DNA from: Gammaproteobacteria bacterium
GTDB taxonomy: Bacteria; Pseudomonadota; Gammaproteobacteria; Steroidobacterales; Steroidobacteraceae
Assembly: GCA_025359565.1 (NCBI GenBank)
Contig: JANYFY010000029.1
Coordinates: 1-64,000, forward strand
DNA length: 64,000 nucleotides
Reading direction: 5' to 3'
A program made the translations under genes and the position numbers. Below are positions 9,079 to 20,800 of this stretch, piece after piece. Under the pieces are notes generated by a model. The model was given only the letters and a program-made list of their open reading frames with translations. It was not told where the DNA came from and made no database searches. Position 1 is the first letter of the stretch. Every line of letters starts with the position of its first letter.

Positions 9079-9462
9079 GTGCTAAAGCGCGTCGAAGCCA
9101 TTTTTTCGCTGATTCTAAGTCACGCTGGAGCTTACAGCGAGCTTGTATCAGACGATTTGAAGATTGCTTATGGAAGATTTATGCGACGTCTTTGGGCGGG
9201 CGTGATATTGGCCGGTGCCGTTACGTTTTTAACGGTACTGGCCTGCGTCGCGGTAATTGCAATTACCTGGGAAACTCCCGCGCGGTTATGGACAATTGGC
9301 GGCTTGTTGGGATTGTTTTCGCTGATAGCAATATGCGCGCTAGTCGCATTGCGGACACCGAAGGAAACATTAAGTATCTTACCGCAAACTGCGACAGAAT
9401 GGCATAAAGACCGGGTCTTACTCGAGGAAATACTCACGCGATCCCATCGCGAGGAAGTTTGA
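9079..9462 (+). CDS. YqjE-like (DUF1469/phage-holin-family) membrane protein
   Basis: A 127-residue protein with two transmembrane helices (about 40-62 and 72-92), an N-terminal amphipathic segment and a charged C-terminus, as in YqjE. The start is GTG. It follows DUF883 by 16 nt and its TGA overlaps the ATG of the next gene, so this is one operon. Confidence 0.83.
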   Translation: MLKRVEAIFSLILSHAGAYSELVSDDLKIAYGRFMRRLWAGVILAGAVTFLTVLACVAVIAITWETPARLWTIGGLLGLFSLIAICALVALRTPKETLSILPQTATEWHKDRVLLEEILTRSHREEV

Positions 9463-9722
9463 TGACTATTCCTTCCCAGTCTCGAGCGGCAGGTGCTGCG
9501 CGCACACTCGAAAGAAACCGCGCGGAAGCCCGATCTCTGCTATTACCGAGTGAAACTGATACCGCGGATAAACCCAATGTTTTTCCTCGTAGTAACACTT
9601 TCAGGTGGTTACTTAATCGCTCGGTTGGGCGTCAGCTCGCATCCGCACTTGTGACTGGGGCCTTATCTAGATTGCCGGTCGGCCAACTGATCGGGACTTG
9701 GCTATTCAGACGACGAAAATAA
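9462..9722 (+). CDS. Small basic protein at YqjK-like position
   Basis: An 86-residue basic protein starting MTIPSQSRAAG with an Arg-rich N-terminal half and a weakly hydrophobic C-terminal segment (LASALVTGALSRLPVG) ending in RRRK. The ATG overlaps the preceding stop (TGATG); a TTG 3 nt earlier is possible but less likely. Position and size match YqjK of the yqjDEK cluster, but the sequence similarity is too weak to name it. Confidence 0.6.
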   Translation: MTIPSQSRAAGAARTLERNRAEARSLLLPSETDTADKPNVFPRSNTFRWLLNRSVGRQLASALVTGALSRLPVGQLIGTWLFRRRK

Positions 9723-9772
9723 TAAAAACTGATGACTCACTCTAACGCGTTTCTCTCGTCTTAAAATCGCGC

Positions 9773-10240
9773 TTACCGCAGGGGTCGACAGTTGCGCGCA
9801 TATTTAAGGAGCAGCTGATCTACTGGATCAGTAGTATCGCCCAATTTTTTCTCTAAATGTCGAATGCGCTCGTGTCGCTCAGTTAGTCGTACGCCGCGGG
9901 TTAACTCCCCAGTGGCACGCTCCAAGATGCCTACCACCTGCGTGGAGCCAATAATCCTAAAACTAACGCAAGCCGTAACTAAAAGCCGATCAGCATCTTC
10001 ACCCAGATAAGTAATCAAAGCCTTATTATTAACAGAGGCCCACAACTCACACATGGCACAAAGTGACCACTCGCTTTGCGATAAATTAGTGGCTTCCGCT
10101 GCAATTCTGTATAGAATCGAGAATAAGGTTGCGCTGGTTTGGGGCAGGTGCCCAGCCCACTTACCACCCACTTTTACCACATCCGTGTGATCTCTGCTTC
10201 TTAAGTCAACTACTGTTGGATTTAGCATAAATTTAATCAC
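9773..10240 (-). CDS. Hypothetical protein (155 aa)
   Basis: A soluble 155-residue protein of unknown function. It contains two cysteines in LCAMCELWASV (about residues 60-70) and a charged helical C-terminus (RHERIRHLEKKLGD). No signal peptide or membrane segment. It converges with the CsbD operon and is not close to another gene on its strand. I recognise no family. Confidence 0.5.
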   Translation of the reverse strand: MIKFMLNPTVVDLRSRDHTDVVKVGGKWAGHLPQTSATLFSILYRIAAEATNLSQSEWSLCAMCELWASVNNKALITYLGEDADRLLVTACVSFRIIGSTQVVGILERATGELTRGVRLTERHERIRHLEKKLGDTTDPVDQLLLKYARNCRPLR

Positions 10241-10342
10241 TGCAACTATAGCAATGACGGTTTCTTAGCAAAACGAAAACTATCTGACGAAAATGCACTC
10301 CTCTGTACGCTACGACACATAGCGAATGATTCAGATGATTGT

Positions 10343-11935
10343 TCACCATTCTTTATCCACGGGCAGCCGTGACAGTAATTTCATTTGCAACCGTTTCCAG
10401 CTACTTCGCACAGGCTCTCTTACATAATCAACCGGCACGCCCTGCTCTTCAGTGTGCCAAATAATGTTAAATCGGTGACCAACGCGCCCTTGCCAGGTGG
10501 GTGTATAGGCGTTAGCGGGTTGTGCCATCGCTGCAAAGCGTGTGGCTGTTTGCTCCGCAAGCTCTAAGCTATCGACGATAAGACCGATTTCAGTATTTAA
10601 GTGTCTAGAACGTTGATCATAATTCATCGACCCAAAGAATACTTTTTTGCGATCAAAGACAAAGAGTTTGGCGTGCAGACCGAAATGTCCATAGCGGGCG
10701 ATATGCTTGGTTTGCCCGCTTCCATTAGTATTTCCGAGTAAGGCTCGAATCTCGTGGATTTCCACGCCTTTCTGAAGCAAGGGTTTTCGGTAACCGGAGT
10801 ATGCCGCTTGTGCCAATATATCAACCGTTGACTCAAGAGAGTTAGTAACTACTCCCACATGCACGCCGTGCTTGCGCAGGTCGTTGACCAGCGCCAATTC
10901 ATCAGGCGCGGGAATAGAATAAGGCGTTACTATAAGCAGTTCTGAATGAACTTCTCTAGCGGACTCCAATAGCGCCTGGCTCATCAAATATCCCGACCGC
11001 AGGCCCTGCTGTACGTCTTTTTTATCCGGGCTATCACACAGTATCCGTGCGGGTGCAAAAACAAGCGGCCATGCACCAGAAATAAGCCCCCCGTAGGGCT
11101 CGCCACTGAGAATTTTTTCCATATATTTAGTGCCGCTATTTGCCTGCCGTTGCACATTGTGAGCCGTATTATCACGCGCTGCTTTGGCCTGCCTATCGGC
11201 CACCGGGATGGCCCACCGACTATTCCAATATTCATCGAATTTCGCCGATAACAATGCGCTGATGGGTCCGGCCGCAAAAACATCATCGTCGGCAAACTGC
11301 GACTTTGGATCGACCTGAAAATATTGGTTGCCGATGTTGCGCCCCCCAACGAGTGAGGCAGAATTATCAACGACAATCAACTTGTTATGCATACGATAGT
11401 CAAGTCTGGAATGATTAAATAAAAATTCCATAGCTCTCAAAATCACTAAATGCCCGCGGTACACAAACGGATTAAAAATCCGGATCTCAACATGAGGATG
11501 AGATCCTAATGCTAATATCTGCTCGTCTCCGCTTAACGTATCGCCATCATCCACTAGTACCCGGACTCGCACTCCACGATCAGCTGCGTTCAACAGTGCG
11601 TCAGTTATGAGCCGCCCGGTTTCATCGCCTCGAAAAATGTAATACTGTAAATCCAAGGTTCTTTCCGCAGCATTAATCATCTGCACTCGGATTAAAAAGG
11701 CATCTTCTCCTGCTGTTATGATGCGAAAACCCGAATTCCCTGCATGGGTGGCGCTTGCTTGCGCTATTTTGTTGCCCAAACGTGTTTTCTCAGCTGAGGG
11801 AAGCGCATACGACTCTGTTCTATGAAAATTACCTGCAGGAGGGAGAGTGCTGCATCCGATAGACAAAAGTAACGGTAATGCACATACACTCATCAACCGC
11901 AAATGATTGGAATAAGATTGCTGGGATATGCTCAT
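10343..11935 (-). CDS. Phospholipase D-family lipoprotein, ClsC-like cardiolipin synthase
   Basis: A 530-residue PLD-superfamily enzyme with a lipoprotein signal (SIGC, Cys about residue 28). Two HxKxxxxD motifs are present: HNKLIVVD with GGRN (about 183-197) and HAKLFVFD with GSMN (about 421-435). ClsC in enteric bacteria makes cardiolipin from phosphatidylglycerol and phosphatidylethanolamine. It lies 14 nt downstream of a second PLD-type synthase, so the two are likely co-transcribed. The ribosome binding site contains TGTAGGAAG. Confidence 0.88.
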   Translation of the reverse strand: MSISQQSYSNHLRLMSVCALPLLLSIGCSTLPPAGNFHRTESYALPSAEKTRLGNKIAQASATHAGNSGFRIITAGEDAFLIRVQMINAAERTLDLQYYIFRGDETGRLITDALLNAADRGVRVRVLVDDGDTLSGDEQILALGSHPHVEIRIFNPFVYRGHLVILRAMEFLFNHSRLDYRMHNKLIVVDNSASLVGGRNIGNQYFQVDPKSQFADDDVFAAGPISALLSAKFDEYWNSRWAIPVADRQAKAARDNTAHNVQRQANSGTKYMEKILSGEPYGGLISGAWPLVFAPARILCDSPDKKDVQQGLRSGYLMSQALLESAREVHSELLIVTPYSIPAPDELALVNDLRKHGVHVGVVTNSLESTVDILAQAAYSGYRKPLLQKGVEIHEIRALLGNTNGSGQTKHIARYGHFGLHAKLFVFDRKKVFFGSMNYDQRSRHLNTEIGLIVDSLELAEQTATRFAAMAQPANAYTPTWQGRVGHRFNIIWHTEEQGVPVDYVREPVRSSWKRLQMKLLSRLPVDKEW

Positions 11936-11949
11936 CTTACATCTGCTTC

Positions 11950-13359
11950 CTACAAATACGGCAACATTAGGCGTGCAACGCGGTCGCGAAACACCGCGAG
12001 CATTGAACGCTGATGTAACATTTGGACCGTAAAACGGTCAACCTGTTGAGCGGACATCACCTTATTGATCCGGGTCGCGAGTCCGTCATGATAGACCTCA
12101 AGATCCAGTTCAAAGTTAAGCCGAAAACTACGCATATCCCAATTGGCACTTCCAATGAGACACCACAACCCATCAACACTCATTAGCTTTGAATGGTCAA
12201 ATGGCGGTGGATGTGTCCAGATTCGACAACCGGCGGCTAAGAGCGGTTGTATTTGGCTCCGCGCAGCCCAATCCAGCAAGGGATGATTACTATGCAAAGG
12301 CAATATGACATCAACTAGTACGCCTCTAAATGAGGCCAAAGCTAACGCCGTAATGAGTCGATCATCAGGCAAAAAATACGGCGTCATAATTTTTATTGCG
12401 GATTTCGCACACCCAATAGCCACTAAAATTAATAACTCAATTTTTTCCATATCTTGATCAGGTCCAGAAGTAATTGCCCTGACAATGCATTCACCCGAAG
12501 ACTGCAGCAGTGGAAACCAATGCTTACCCGCAAGCGCTTCCCCTGTAGTAAAATGCCAGTCCTGGCCGAAAACCTCCACAACTTCGGCGACCACAGGCCC
12601 TACTATTTCGAAGTGCGTATCAACTACAGGGTACCGAGAGTGACGAGCCTTAGAGTTTTCATCGCCAATATTTAGGCCGCCAGTAAAAGCTACTCGCCCA
12701 TCGATGGCTAGTATTTTCTTATGACTGCGTAAATTTAGGAACGGCATTCGCCAAGGCCATGTTGAATGCATAAATTGAGCGACAGACACTCCATTCTCGT
12801 GAAGGTGACGATAGGTAGGACAAAAAAAATACCCGCCACCGACACCATCAATTAGTACGCGGACTTGTACGCCGCGTGTGTGCGCGCGAATGAGCGCTGC
12901 TGTGAACATACTCCCTATATCATCGTGCCTATAGATATAACTCGCTAAACCAACACTATGCCTCGCACCGTCAATTGCCGCGATCATCTTCGGATAGGCA
13001 TCATCACCGCCACGCAGGAGACTGATCTCATTGCCGAGCGTGGCGGCGCGGTGAGTGATAAGTTGCCCAGCGCGCTCCAACCCAAAAAGTTGGTTGCACA
13101 GTGCCGGACTATCAACTACAAGAGGCGCCTTGGTTGCATTAATGCCTGCCTTTGCGATCGCGTGCCTGCGCACCCGATTAATCCCTAGTAGATAATATAG
13201 AATGCTTCCAAGAAACGGGGCCAACCAAGCAAGGCCAATCCAAGCCGCCGACGAACCCGCGTCGCGTTTAAAATATAAGACATGCAGCGTAACTGTAATC
13301 GCGAGCAATAAATGCACCAGCGAAAGAAGCGTCGTATTAAGTGGCACTAGCCCCCACAT
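11950..13359 (-). CDS. cls: Cardiolipin synthase (PLD superfamily)
   Basis: A 469-residue enzyme with two N-terminal transmembrane helices (about 5-25 and 35-58), then the PLDNc-PLD-PLD layout of bacterial cardiolipin synthase. HKD motifs are HKKILAID/GGLNIGDE (about 212-228) and HSKLMSVD/GSANWD (about 388-404). It condenses two phosphatidylglycerols to cardiolipin at the inner membrane. With the lipoprotein ClsC-like gene 14 nt behind it, the locus encodes two different cardiolipin-forming activities. Confidence 0.92.
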   Translation of the reverse strand: MWGLVPLNTTLLSLVHLLLAITVTLHVLYFKRDAGSSAAWIGLAWLAPFLGSILYYLLGINRVRRHAIAKAGINATKAPLVVDSPALCNQLFGLERAGQLITHRAATLGNEISLLRGGDDAYPKMIAAIDGARHSVGLASYIYRHDDIGSMFTAALIRAHTRGVQVRVLIDGVGGGYFFCPTYRHLHENGVSVAQFMHSTWPWRMPFLNLRSHKKILAIDGRVAFTGGLNIGDENSKARHSRYPVVDTHFEIVGPVVAEVVEVFGQDWHFTTGEALAGKHWFPLLQSSGECIVRAITSGPDQDMEKIELLILVAIGCAKSAIKIMTPYFLPDDRLITALALASFRGVLVDVILPLHSNHPLLDWAARSQIQPLLAAGCRIWTHPPPFDHSKLMSVDGLWCLIGSANWDMRSFRLNFELDLEVYHDGLATRINKVMSAQQVDRFTVQMLHQRSMLAVFRDRVARLMLPYL

Positions 13360-13442
13360 GTTTTGTTAATCGCATTAGTTATGATGTCGATCATCATAAA
13401 ATAGTTTTAATCCGCGAACTCAACGCCCGTCACTCAATTCTA

Positions 13443-13460
13443 TGTAAGCGTTTTCTTACA
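13443..13460. promoter_or_regulatory. Inverted repeat TGTAAG-N6-CTTACA in a divergent gap
   Basis: A perfect 6-bp inverted repeat with a 6-bp spacer lies in the 206-bp gap between the cardiolipin synthase gene and the DUF4398-OmpA-glucan synthase operon. Its symmetry suits a dimeric regulator. Not otherwise supported. Confidence 0.35.
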
Positions 13461-13565
13461 TCTCGATCGGCGATGCTGCACGTTTAACCTCCTATCTTCC
13501 CGACATTCGCAGGTTTACGCGTATGATCAAATACAGAAGTAACATTAACCAAGGGATTAACGATC

Positions 13566-13931
13566 ATGGGTATTAAATGTGGAGTATTTGCGTTAGTTAT
13601 AGCCGCTATTGCCGGCTGTTCAGGGAACCCACCTCGGCCTACTGAGGCCATGACGCGTGCGCAAACCAGCATAGAGCAAGCAGATCAGGCCGAAGCGCGC
13701 CGCTTTGACCCAGCGAATCTTGATTCTGCCAAAGAAAAATTATCACATGCAAAAACAGCAGCGGATAAAGGCGATGTACGAACCGCTAACCGTCTTGCCG
13801 AACAAGCAGAATTAGACGCGGATTTGGCGGCCGCGCGAGGACGAAGCGCGAGCGCGGCGAAGGCCGCAGACGAAGTACGCGCCAGTACAGAAACATTGCG
13901 CGCAGAAATTGTGCACCAAACCTCGAAATAA
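13566..13931 (+). CDS. DUF4398-type lipoprotein
   Basis: A 121-residue lipoprotein with a lipobox at AIAGC (Cys about residue 18), followed by an alanine-rich helical region (TRAQTSIEQADQAEARRFDP, KEKLSHAKTAADKGD) typical of DUF4398. AAGGGAT precedes the ATG. The next gene repeats the same DUF4398 pattern in front of an OmpA domain, so the pair probably form related periplasmic helices anchored to the outer membrane. Confidence 0.85.
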   Translation: MGIKCGVFALVIAAIAGCSGNPPRPTEAMTRAQTSIEQADQAEARRFDPANLDSAKEKLSHAKTAADKGDVRTANRLAEQAELDADLAAARGRSASAAKAADEVRASTETLRAEIVHQTSK

Positions 13932-13952
13932 CGTGTGTACCAGGAGATATTG

Positions 13953-14846
13953 ATGTTTAAGTTACATAGAAATTTGAGTCTTTTTAGTTGCGCCGCGATA
14001 CTGTCAATGGGGTGTGCCTCCACACCGCAACAAATTCCCGAGCTTGAATCTGCGCGGGCAGAAGTGCAGAAAGCAAACAGCGATCCGCTCGCACAAGAGG
14101 CGGCTGGAATAAGGCTGAAGAAGGCGGACGAGGCATTGCGAACCGCCGAAGACTCTTTTAAGCAGCACAAAGCTCTTGTTGACATTCAGCACCTATCTTA
14201 TGTGGCTTCTCGCCAAGCTCAAATTGCAGAGGAACAAACCAAGGAAGTAGCAGCGCGAAAAGATATTGAAAAAGGTCAAGCGGAGCGCAGTAAGGTGTTG
14301 CTGGAAGCTCGTACCACCGAGGCCGCACTAGCGAAGACGGAAGCAGACCGAGCAAAAGCGGATGCTGATCGATCCAAAAATTTGGCAAGTGCCGCGTCGG
14401 ATGAATCCTCAAGACTAAGAAGTGAGCTCGAAAACCTGCAGGCGAAACAAACGGACCGCGGCATGGTACTGACGCTGGGAAGTGTGTTATTCGCAAGTGG
14501 AAAGGCAATATTGTTGCCTGGCGCGGCCGAAACAGTTGATCGCCTATCCGAGTTTCTCCACAAGCAACCGAAATTAGCCGTTTTGGTCGAAGGCCACACA
14601 GATAATATCGGGGGCGCTGATTACAACTTGGACTTATCTCAACGTCGGGCGGATGCGGTCCGTGAGTCTTTATTATCCCGAGGTGTGGCTGGAGAGCGGA
14701 TACGCAGTCGAGGACGCGGAATGGACTACCCGCTAGCGTCGAACTCAAGTCCTGGCAGCCGTCAGCAAAATCGTCGTGTCGAAATAATATTTTCGGACGA
14801 AAATGGGGGATTTTCGCCGGCAGCTGAGCGGCACGCGGGGCAGTGA
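13953..14846 (+). CDS. OmpA-family lipoprotein with N-terminal DUF4398
   Basis: A 297-residue protein from the ATG preceded by CAGGAG (a GTG 18 nt earlier is less likely). Lipobox MGCAS at about residues 19-23, DUF4398-like helical region (about 30-110), a coiled coil (about 110-170), then an OmpA peptidoglycan-binding domain (about 175-290) with VEGHTDNIGG, LSQRRADAVRESL and NRRVEIIF. It would tether the outer membrane to peptidoglycan. Its TGA overlaps the GTG of the glucan synthase gene (GTGA), linking it physically to glucan production. Confidence 0.93.
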   Translation: MFKLHRNLSLFSCAAILSMGCASTPQQIPELESARAEVQKANSDPLAQEAAGIRLKKADEALRTAEDSFKQHKALVDIQHLSYVASRQAQIAEEQTKEVAARKDIEKGQAERSKVLLEARTTEAALAKTEADRAKADADRSKNLASAASDESSRLRSELENLQAKQTDRGMVLTLGSVLFASGKAILLPGAAETVDRLSEFLHKQPKLAVLVEGHTDNIGGADYNLDLSQRRADAVRESLLSRGVAGERIRSRGRGMDYPLASNSSPGSRQQNRRVEIIFSDENGGFSPAAERHAGQ

Positions 14847-17800
14847 TTGGCAGCAACAATCCGCAACGTCGCAGCGAGGAATATTCAATACAAGAAGAAC
14901 CCACTCGCGAGGAGATGTGGAGCGTTGAACGATTGGAAGAGCATGCGCGCTGGTTAGCCCAGCACGCATGCTCAGCACCCACCTCAGCGCGTATCGATTT
15001 ACCAGCCCGTCTTAAGGACAACGCAAAGCGATTAGAAAGTGCTTATTTAACCGTCACAGAAGCCCTTCGAGCAGGACGTGCTATCACGCCGGCGTCAGAA
15101 TGGTTAGTCGATAACTATCATGTTTTGGCTGAACAAGTGACTGACATTCCGGTCAAGCTCACGCCCAAAGTGTGGCATGATTTGCCCCGCGAAGCACAGG
15201 GCGATAATTGGCCACGGATATTTCATCTCGTACGTGAATATCTGGCGCATACAGATTATGAATTTGATACTGAAACTTTCAGCCGATATCTCCTAAGCTA
15301 CCAGAGTGTCACTCCGCTCACCATGAAGGAGTTGTGGGCGCTCTATCCGATCTTGCGAATTGCATTAATAGATGAATTGCGCCGCGTAGCCGTGAGAATG
15401 GAGGCTGCATTAATAGCTCGTGGTGATGCAGATACGTTTGTAAATGCTCTTTTGTCGACTAGTTCCAGGAAATACTCGCAGCAAGCATTTTTGGATCTAG
15501 CTCGTCGTAGTTCTGATAAGCGTCGGCCTTATATAGTACAACTCGCGCAACGTCTACAGTTCATGGGGGACGAGCGGCAACCGGTGCTTGACCAACTGAT
15601 AGAGCATTTGACTTCAATTGGTACGACCATAGACGAGGTCATTCAGCACGAGCATACCCGTCGCAGCGCCAGCAATCTTACGGTTAGAAATATTATGACC
15701 AGCCTTCGCGAGGCTGGAGCGTTCGATTGGCGAATACAATTTGAGCGTGTATCACTGGTTGAGCAACTATTACGTGATCACCCCTCTTACTATGAATGCG
15801 ATCGTCTCACGCGTGACCGCTATCGTAGCTGCATTCAAGAGCTTGCGAAGTCCTCAAACCTCAGCGAAATTGCGGTCACTCAAAGACTGTTGGTAAAACT
15901 TTCTGCTGAGTCGCAAGCTTTTCCTGAATCACAAATTGATATTGGGGAATTTTTAATTGGATCACGCCGCTTAATAACAGAAGCGCTGTTAGGCTTCATA
16001 CCAACAAAATCCCAACTTTTTCAAAGATGGGTTTTACAGTATGGGCGAACACTATATTTTGGAAGTGTGCTTGCCGTGACTATATCAATAGTCGGATTTG
16101 CAACGGTTTGGGGGTTTTCTTCCACTCTAGGCGTTGCGGGAGTAATGCTATGTATTATGGGATTTTTTCCCGCCTCTGAGTTTGCCATAGCGGTTATAAA
16201 TCGTATTTGGATGCGCCGATTTGCGCCAAGGCACATGCCCCGCCTCGCATTACAGCAAGGATTATCACCTGAGTTGAAAACACTAGTCGTGATGCCCGTA
16301 ATCCTGCGAAACGTGCACGATGGAGAGCGGTATTCCCGTCAATTGCAAGTCCACGCACTTGCCAATCCGGATTCAGAGGTCCGTTATGCGTTACTCACTG
16401 ATTTTGCTGATGCAAAGAGCGTAACCACCGCAAATGATGTTGCTATCGTTGAAGCTGCCACCGCCGCCATAGCAATTCTAAACCATCAAGATCGGCAACC
16501 ACCCAACGAACCTCGTTTTTATCTTTTGCATCGTCAAAGGCAATGGAATGAGCATGAACAATGCCATATGGGCTGGGAGCGAAAACGCGGAAAGTTATCT
16601 GAACTTAATAATCTATTGCTCGGCGCGCAAGATACTTCGTTTGTAAATGCGACGGGTAATTTGCCGGCCGTGCCGGAAAATATTCGCTACGTTTTTACCG
16701 TAGATGCCGACACCCGCATACCCCTTGGCGCGGTACGAGATTTGGTGGGCGTGGCCGCCCATCCTTTAAATAAGCCGGTATTTGATCAGAAGGAGCAACG
16801 AATAGTACGCGGGTTTGGAGTACTGCAGCCCAGGATCACTCCCCTGTTGCCCACGCGGGAGGAACGATCCCTGTATCGCGAAATTATTACCGGTGGAAGT
16901 GGCTTGGATCCCTACGCAGCGGCTGTATCGGATTTGTACCAAGACGTTTTTGGCGAGGGTTTATATACCGGGAAAGGCTTATACGATTTAGCTGCGTTCG
17001 AGGCAGCGTTAAAAAATAGAGTGCCGGAAAACGCGTTACTCAGCCATGATCTATTTGAAGGTGTTTTTTCCCGTTGTGCATTAGTCACCGACATAGAGTT
17101 ATTCGAAGAATTTCCCTCGCATTCCGAAGTGGCGGCTGCTCGCGCGCATCGATGGATGCGCGGTGATTGGCAGCTCTTGCCTTGGATTCTCGGGCTGCGC
17201 GGGAAGCTGCCGTCACTAGCGCGGTGGAAAATGCTAGACAATCTGCGCCGATCCTTGCTCGCGCCTGCAGCAATATTCATTTTAGTGGCCGCGTGGGGCA
17301 ATCCTAACAGCAGGCTCGTAGCGTGGATGATTCTGGTCGTTCTGCCAATCGTGTGGCCGGCGCTGGCAAGTCTGGTTGCGCGGCTGGCTATTTGGCGGCC
17401 CATTCAGTCAGCTTACAATCACTTACGCCAACTGTTAGCTGATTTCGTTGACGATATTGCGCGAACCATTGTCGCTGTTGGCCTACTTGCCCAGAATGCA
17501 TGGCTTAGCATGGACGCGATTGGGCGGACACTATTTCGCTTGACCATCAGTCATCACCGTATGCTGGAATGGACAACTGCCGCTCAGCTCAACGAGCGGC
17601 GCGATCACTCCCTATCCAGTTTTATTTGGCCGCTTAAAGGCGCAACAATCGTCGTAGTTGCGACTTGTGCAATTATAATGCGGTTTAATGCTCAAGCTAT
17701 TACTGAAGCCGCGCCCCTGCTAATTTTATGGTGGTTATCTCCTTTACTAGCACGATTTTTAAGTCGTCCCCTTTATCCTCAGGAGCATGATCTAACTCCT

Positions 17801-20800
17801 AGCGCAACAGCTGAGGGCGAAATGCGGGCTATTGCAAGGCTAACCTGGCGGTATTTTGAGACCTTTGTAACAGCAGAAGACAACTGGCTGCCACCGGATA
17901 ACTTCCAAGAACAACCGCTACCGACCGTTGCGCACCGCAGTTCACCGACTAATATGGGTCTATACTTGCTGTCCTGTGTTGCCGCGCATGATTTTGGGTG
18001 GTTGGGCACATCGAATCTCGCGCTGCGTCTGCGCTCTACAATTAGCGCTATCGGACAATTACAGCGTTTCAACGGCCACGTGTTGAATTGGTACGACACA
18101 CGGACGCTAAAACCACTGGCGCCGCTCTATGTATCGACCGTCGACAGCGGAAATCTTGCCGGACATTTACTCACTTTGCGTCAAGCACTCAATCAGGCGA
18201 TTGAAAAGCCCCTATTGACGATTAACGCGAACGCCGGCGCGTTAGACTCGGTGCATCATTGCACTATCGCACTAGCTGCGCTGCCTTACCCCGCTCCGAA
18301 CAGTAATGCTGCCGAAGTAGAAATCAATTTTTGCTTAAGCGAATTACGGACTCTTTTGGGCACGCCAATGGCGAGTCTATCTCTGGCAGCAAAACAACTC
18401 TACGCGGCCCTTGAGATTGCCGAGAAACTTTTTGACATGACGCACGCGTTTACATTGAACGCTGGCCCCCAGCATGCAGCAGTATTTACGTGGGTTCAAC
18501 TAATTCACAAGGACATTTCCTCCCATTTAGCCGAGCTGGATATTCTGTGCCCTAAAGTACCGCATGAAATATCCGGGGCGCTAGCCAACCATTGGAATAG
18601 TCGCGAAAATCAACTAACTCGCACAGCAAGTCTTCCAGAGACGATCAAGCATCACAAGCAGAGTCTTACCGAGATACGCGCTTTGAATTCCAGTTCTTGG
18701 TCCACAGCCGAATGTGAAAGCCACCAACAGCTTATTAACAATATAGAGCGCGCACATCAGGCCAGTTTAATCTTACTTGGACGATTGCAAGGACTTAGTG
18801 AAGAATGCTGGCAGCTCGTCGACTCAATGCAATTCGGGTTTTTATATGACCGTCATCGTGGCTTGTTTGCAATTGGATATCGAATCGCGGATCACACTCT
18901 TGATAATGGATATTATGACTTGCTTGCGTCGGAGTCACGATTGGCTAGTTTCTTGGCGATTGCAAAAGGCGATGTGCCGAGATCTCATTGGCGCAGATTA
19001 GGCCGACGTTTGACCGGCGGTTCCAAGCGACCTGTGCTCGCATCGTGGTCGGGTTCGATGTTTGAGTATTTAATGCCAGCGCTAGTAATGAAGGAGCCGC
19101 GTTTTAGCCTCTTGGAGCAAACTAATAACCGGGCGGTGTCTCAACAAATTGAATTTGGTCTGGAACACTCACTACCGTGGGGTATTTCAGAATCCGCCTA
19201 TAATGTTCGGGATCGTGAACTCACGTATCAGTACTCCGCATTTGGCCTGGCTACGCTAGGACTTAAACGTGGCCTCGGTGCGGATTATGTGGCAGCCCCC
19301 TATGCGACGGCGCTAGCGACGATGATTGCACCCGCCGCCGCAATTAATAATTTTCATGCACTAGACTCTTGGGGGGGACGTGGAGAATACGGATACTACG
19401 AGGCAATCGATTTTACGACGCAACGCGTGCCTGATCAAAAAAAGGGCGTGGTTGTTCGCTGCTACATGGCACATCACCAAGGAATGTCAATAGTTGCGTT
19501 GGATAACGCGTTAAACGATCGTGTTATGCAAAGCCGATTCCATCAAGAACCTATGATTTGCGCCGCGGAGCTTCTACTTCAGGAACGTGCTATCCGATTC
19601 GCCGATGCGCCAATTGTAATCGAAGCAGAGCTCCCCGGTACCGAGTCGGAGCTTCAACTCCCAGCGCTTGAGCGCACAGTTGTCGGGGTAGGGTTACCTA
19701 CGCCCGTGACACACTTGCTTTCAAATCGACTGTACGCAGTAATGCTAACGGACTCCGGCGCCGGATATAGTGTATGTCGATCACGCGCGGTAAGCAGATG
19801 GCGTGAAGACCCTACCCGCGACGCGTGGGGCAGTTTTATTTATCTCCGAGACGTAACGTCGGGAAAATATTGGTCGGCAGGCTTTCAACCCACTGCGGTG
19901 GTTCCTGATCATTACGAAGTGGTTTACAAAGAAGAAGCGGTTGAAATCCGTCGCCGCGATGGAAGTCTGTCTACTTTGACCGAAATTGTGGTAGCCGCTG
20001 AAGACAACGGTGAGCTCCGTCGTGTTTCTATTCGCAACCACGGAACGAGTAGCCGTAGTGTTGATCTCACTTCTTATGCAGAGATTGTACTAGCACCCCA
20101 CCGCGCCGATGTAGCTCACCCGAGTTTCTCTAACCTTTTTGTGCAGACCGAATTTGCGGAAGACTTTGGTGCATTAATTGCAACTCGACGGCGCCGTAGC
20201 AGCACAGATGAATCAATTTGGGCGGTGCACGTCTTAAGTACAACGAGCAACGCCGCTCACTTGGAATATGAGACTGATCGCCTACGTTTTATAGGTCGCG
20301 GCAGAAACGTTCGCGCACCGCTTGTGATTGAAGATGGGCGAGCACTATCAAATACTGTGGGAAATGTATTAGATCCGATTTTCAGCTTACGAACTCGGAT
20401 TGTCATTGAGCCAGAGGAAACGGTAACCGTTACTTTTGCGACACTCGTCGCCGAATCGCGCGAAATGGCAATGGCACTAGCATCTAAATACCGTCATCCA
20501 GCAATATTTGCACATGCTTGCGCTTTTGCTTGGACTTTTGTGCGCGCCGAATTACATCATTTACAAAGCGATTTGAGTGAGGCCCGATTATTTCAAATTC
20601 TCGCTGCTAATTTATTGTTTCCTGATCGACGACTTCGGACTGGCACCGATATTATTGCGTCAAATAGACTGGATATGACGCATTTGTGGCGATTCTCTAT
20701 ATCTGGGGATCGACCTATTCTGCTAATTCGATGTCGAGGAAATGAAGAATTGGAGTTTATTAGACAGTGTCTACGAGCTCAAGAGTATTTACGCATAAAG

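Noticed and set aside
11948-11954. TCCTACA box before the ClsC-like gene
   Set aside because: Left out of the regulon list because on the minus strand it forms part of the ribosome binding site GGAAG of that gene.
14158-15021. 287-codon minus-strand frame
   Set aside because: It lies antisense to the OmpA-type and glucan synthase genes, has no family resemblance and an Arg/Pro/Ser-rich shadow composition.
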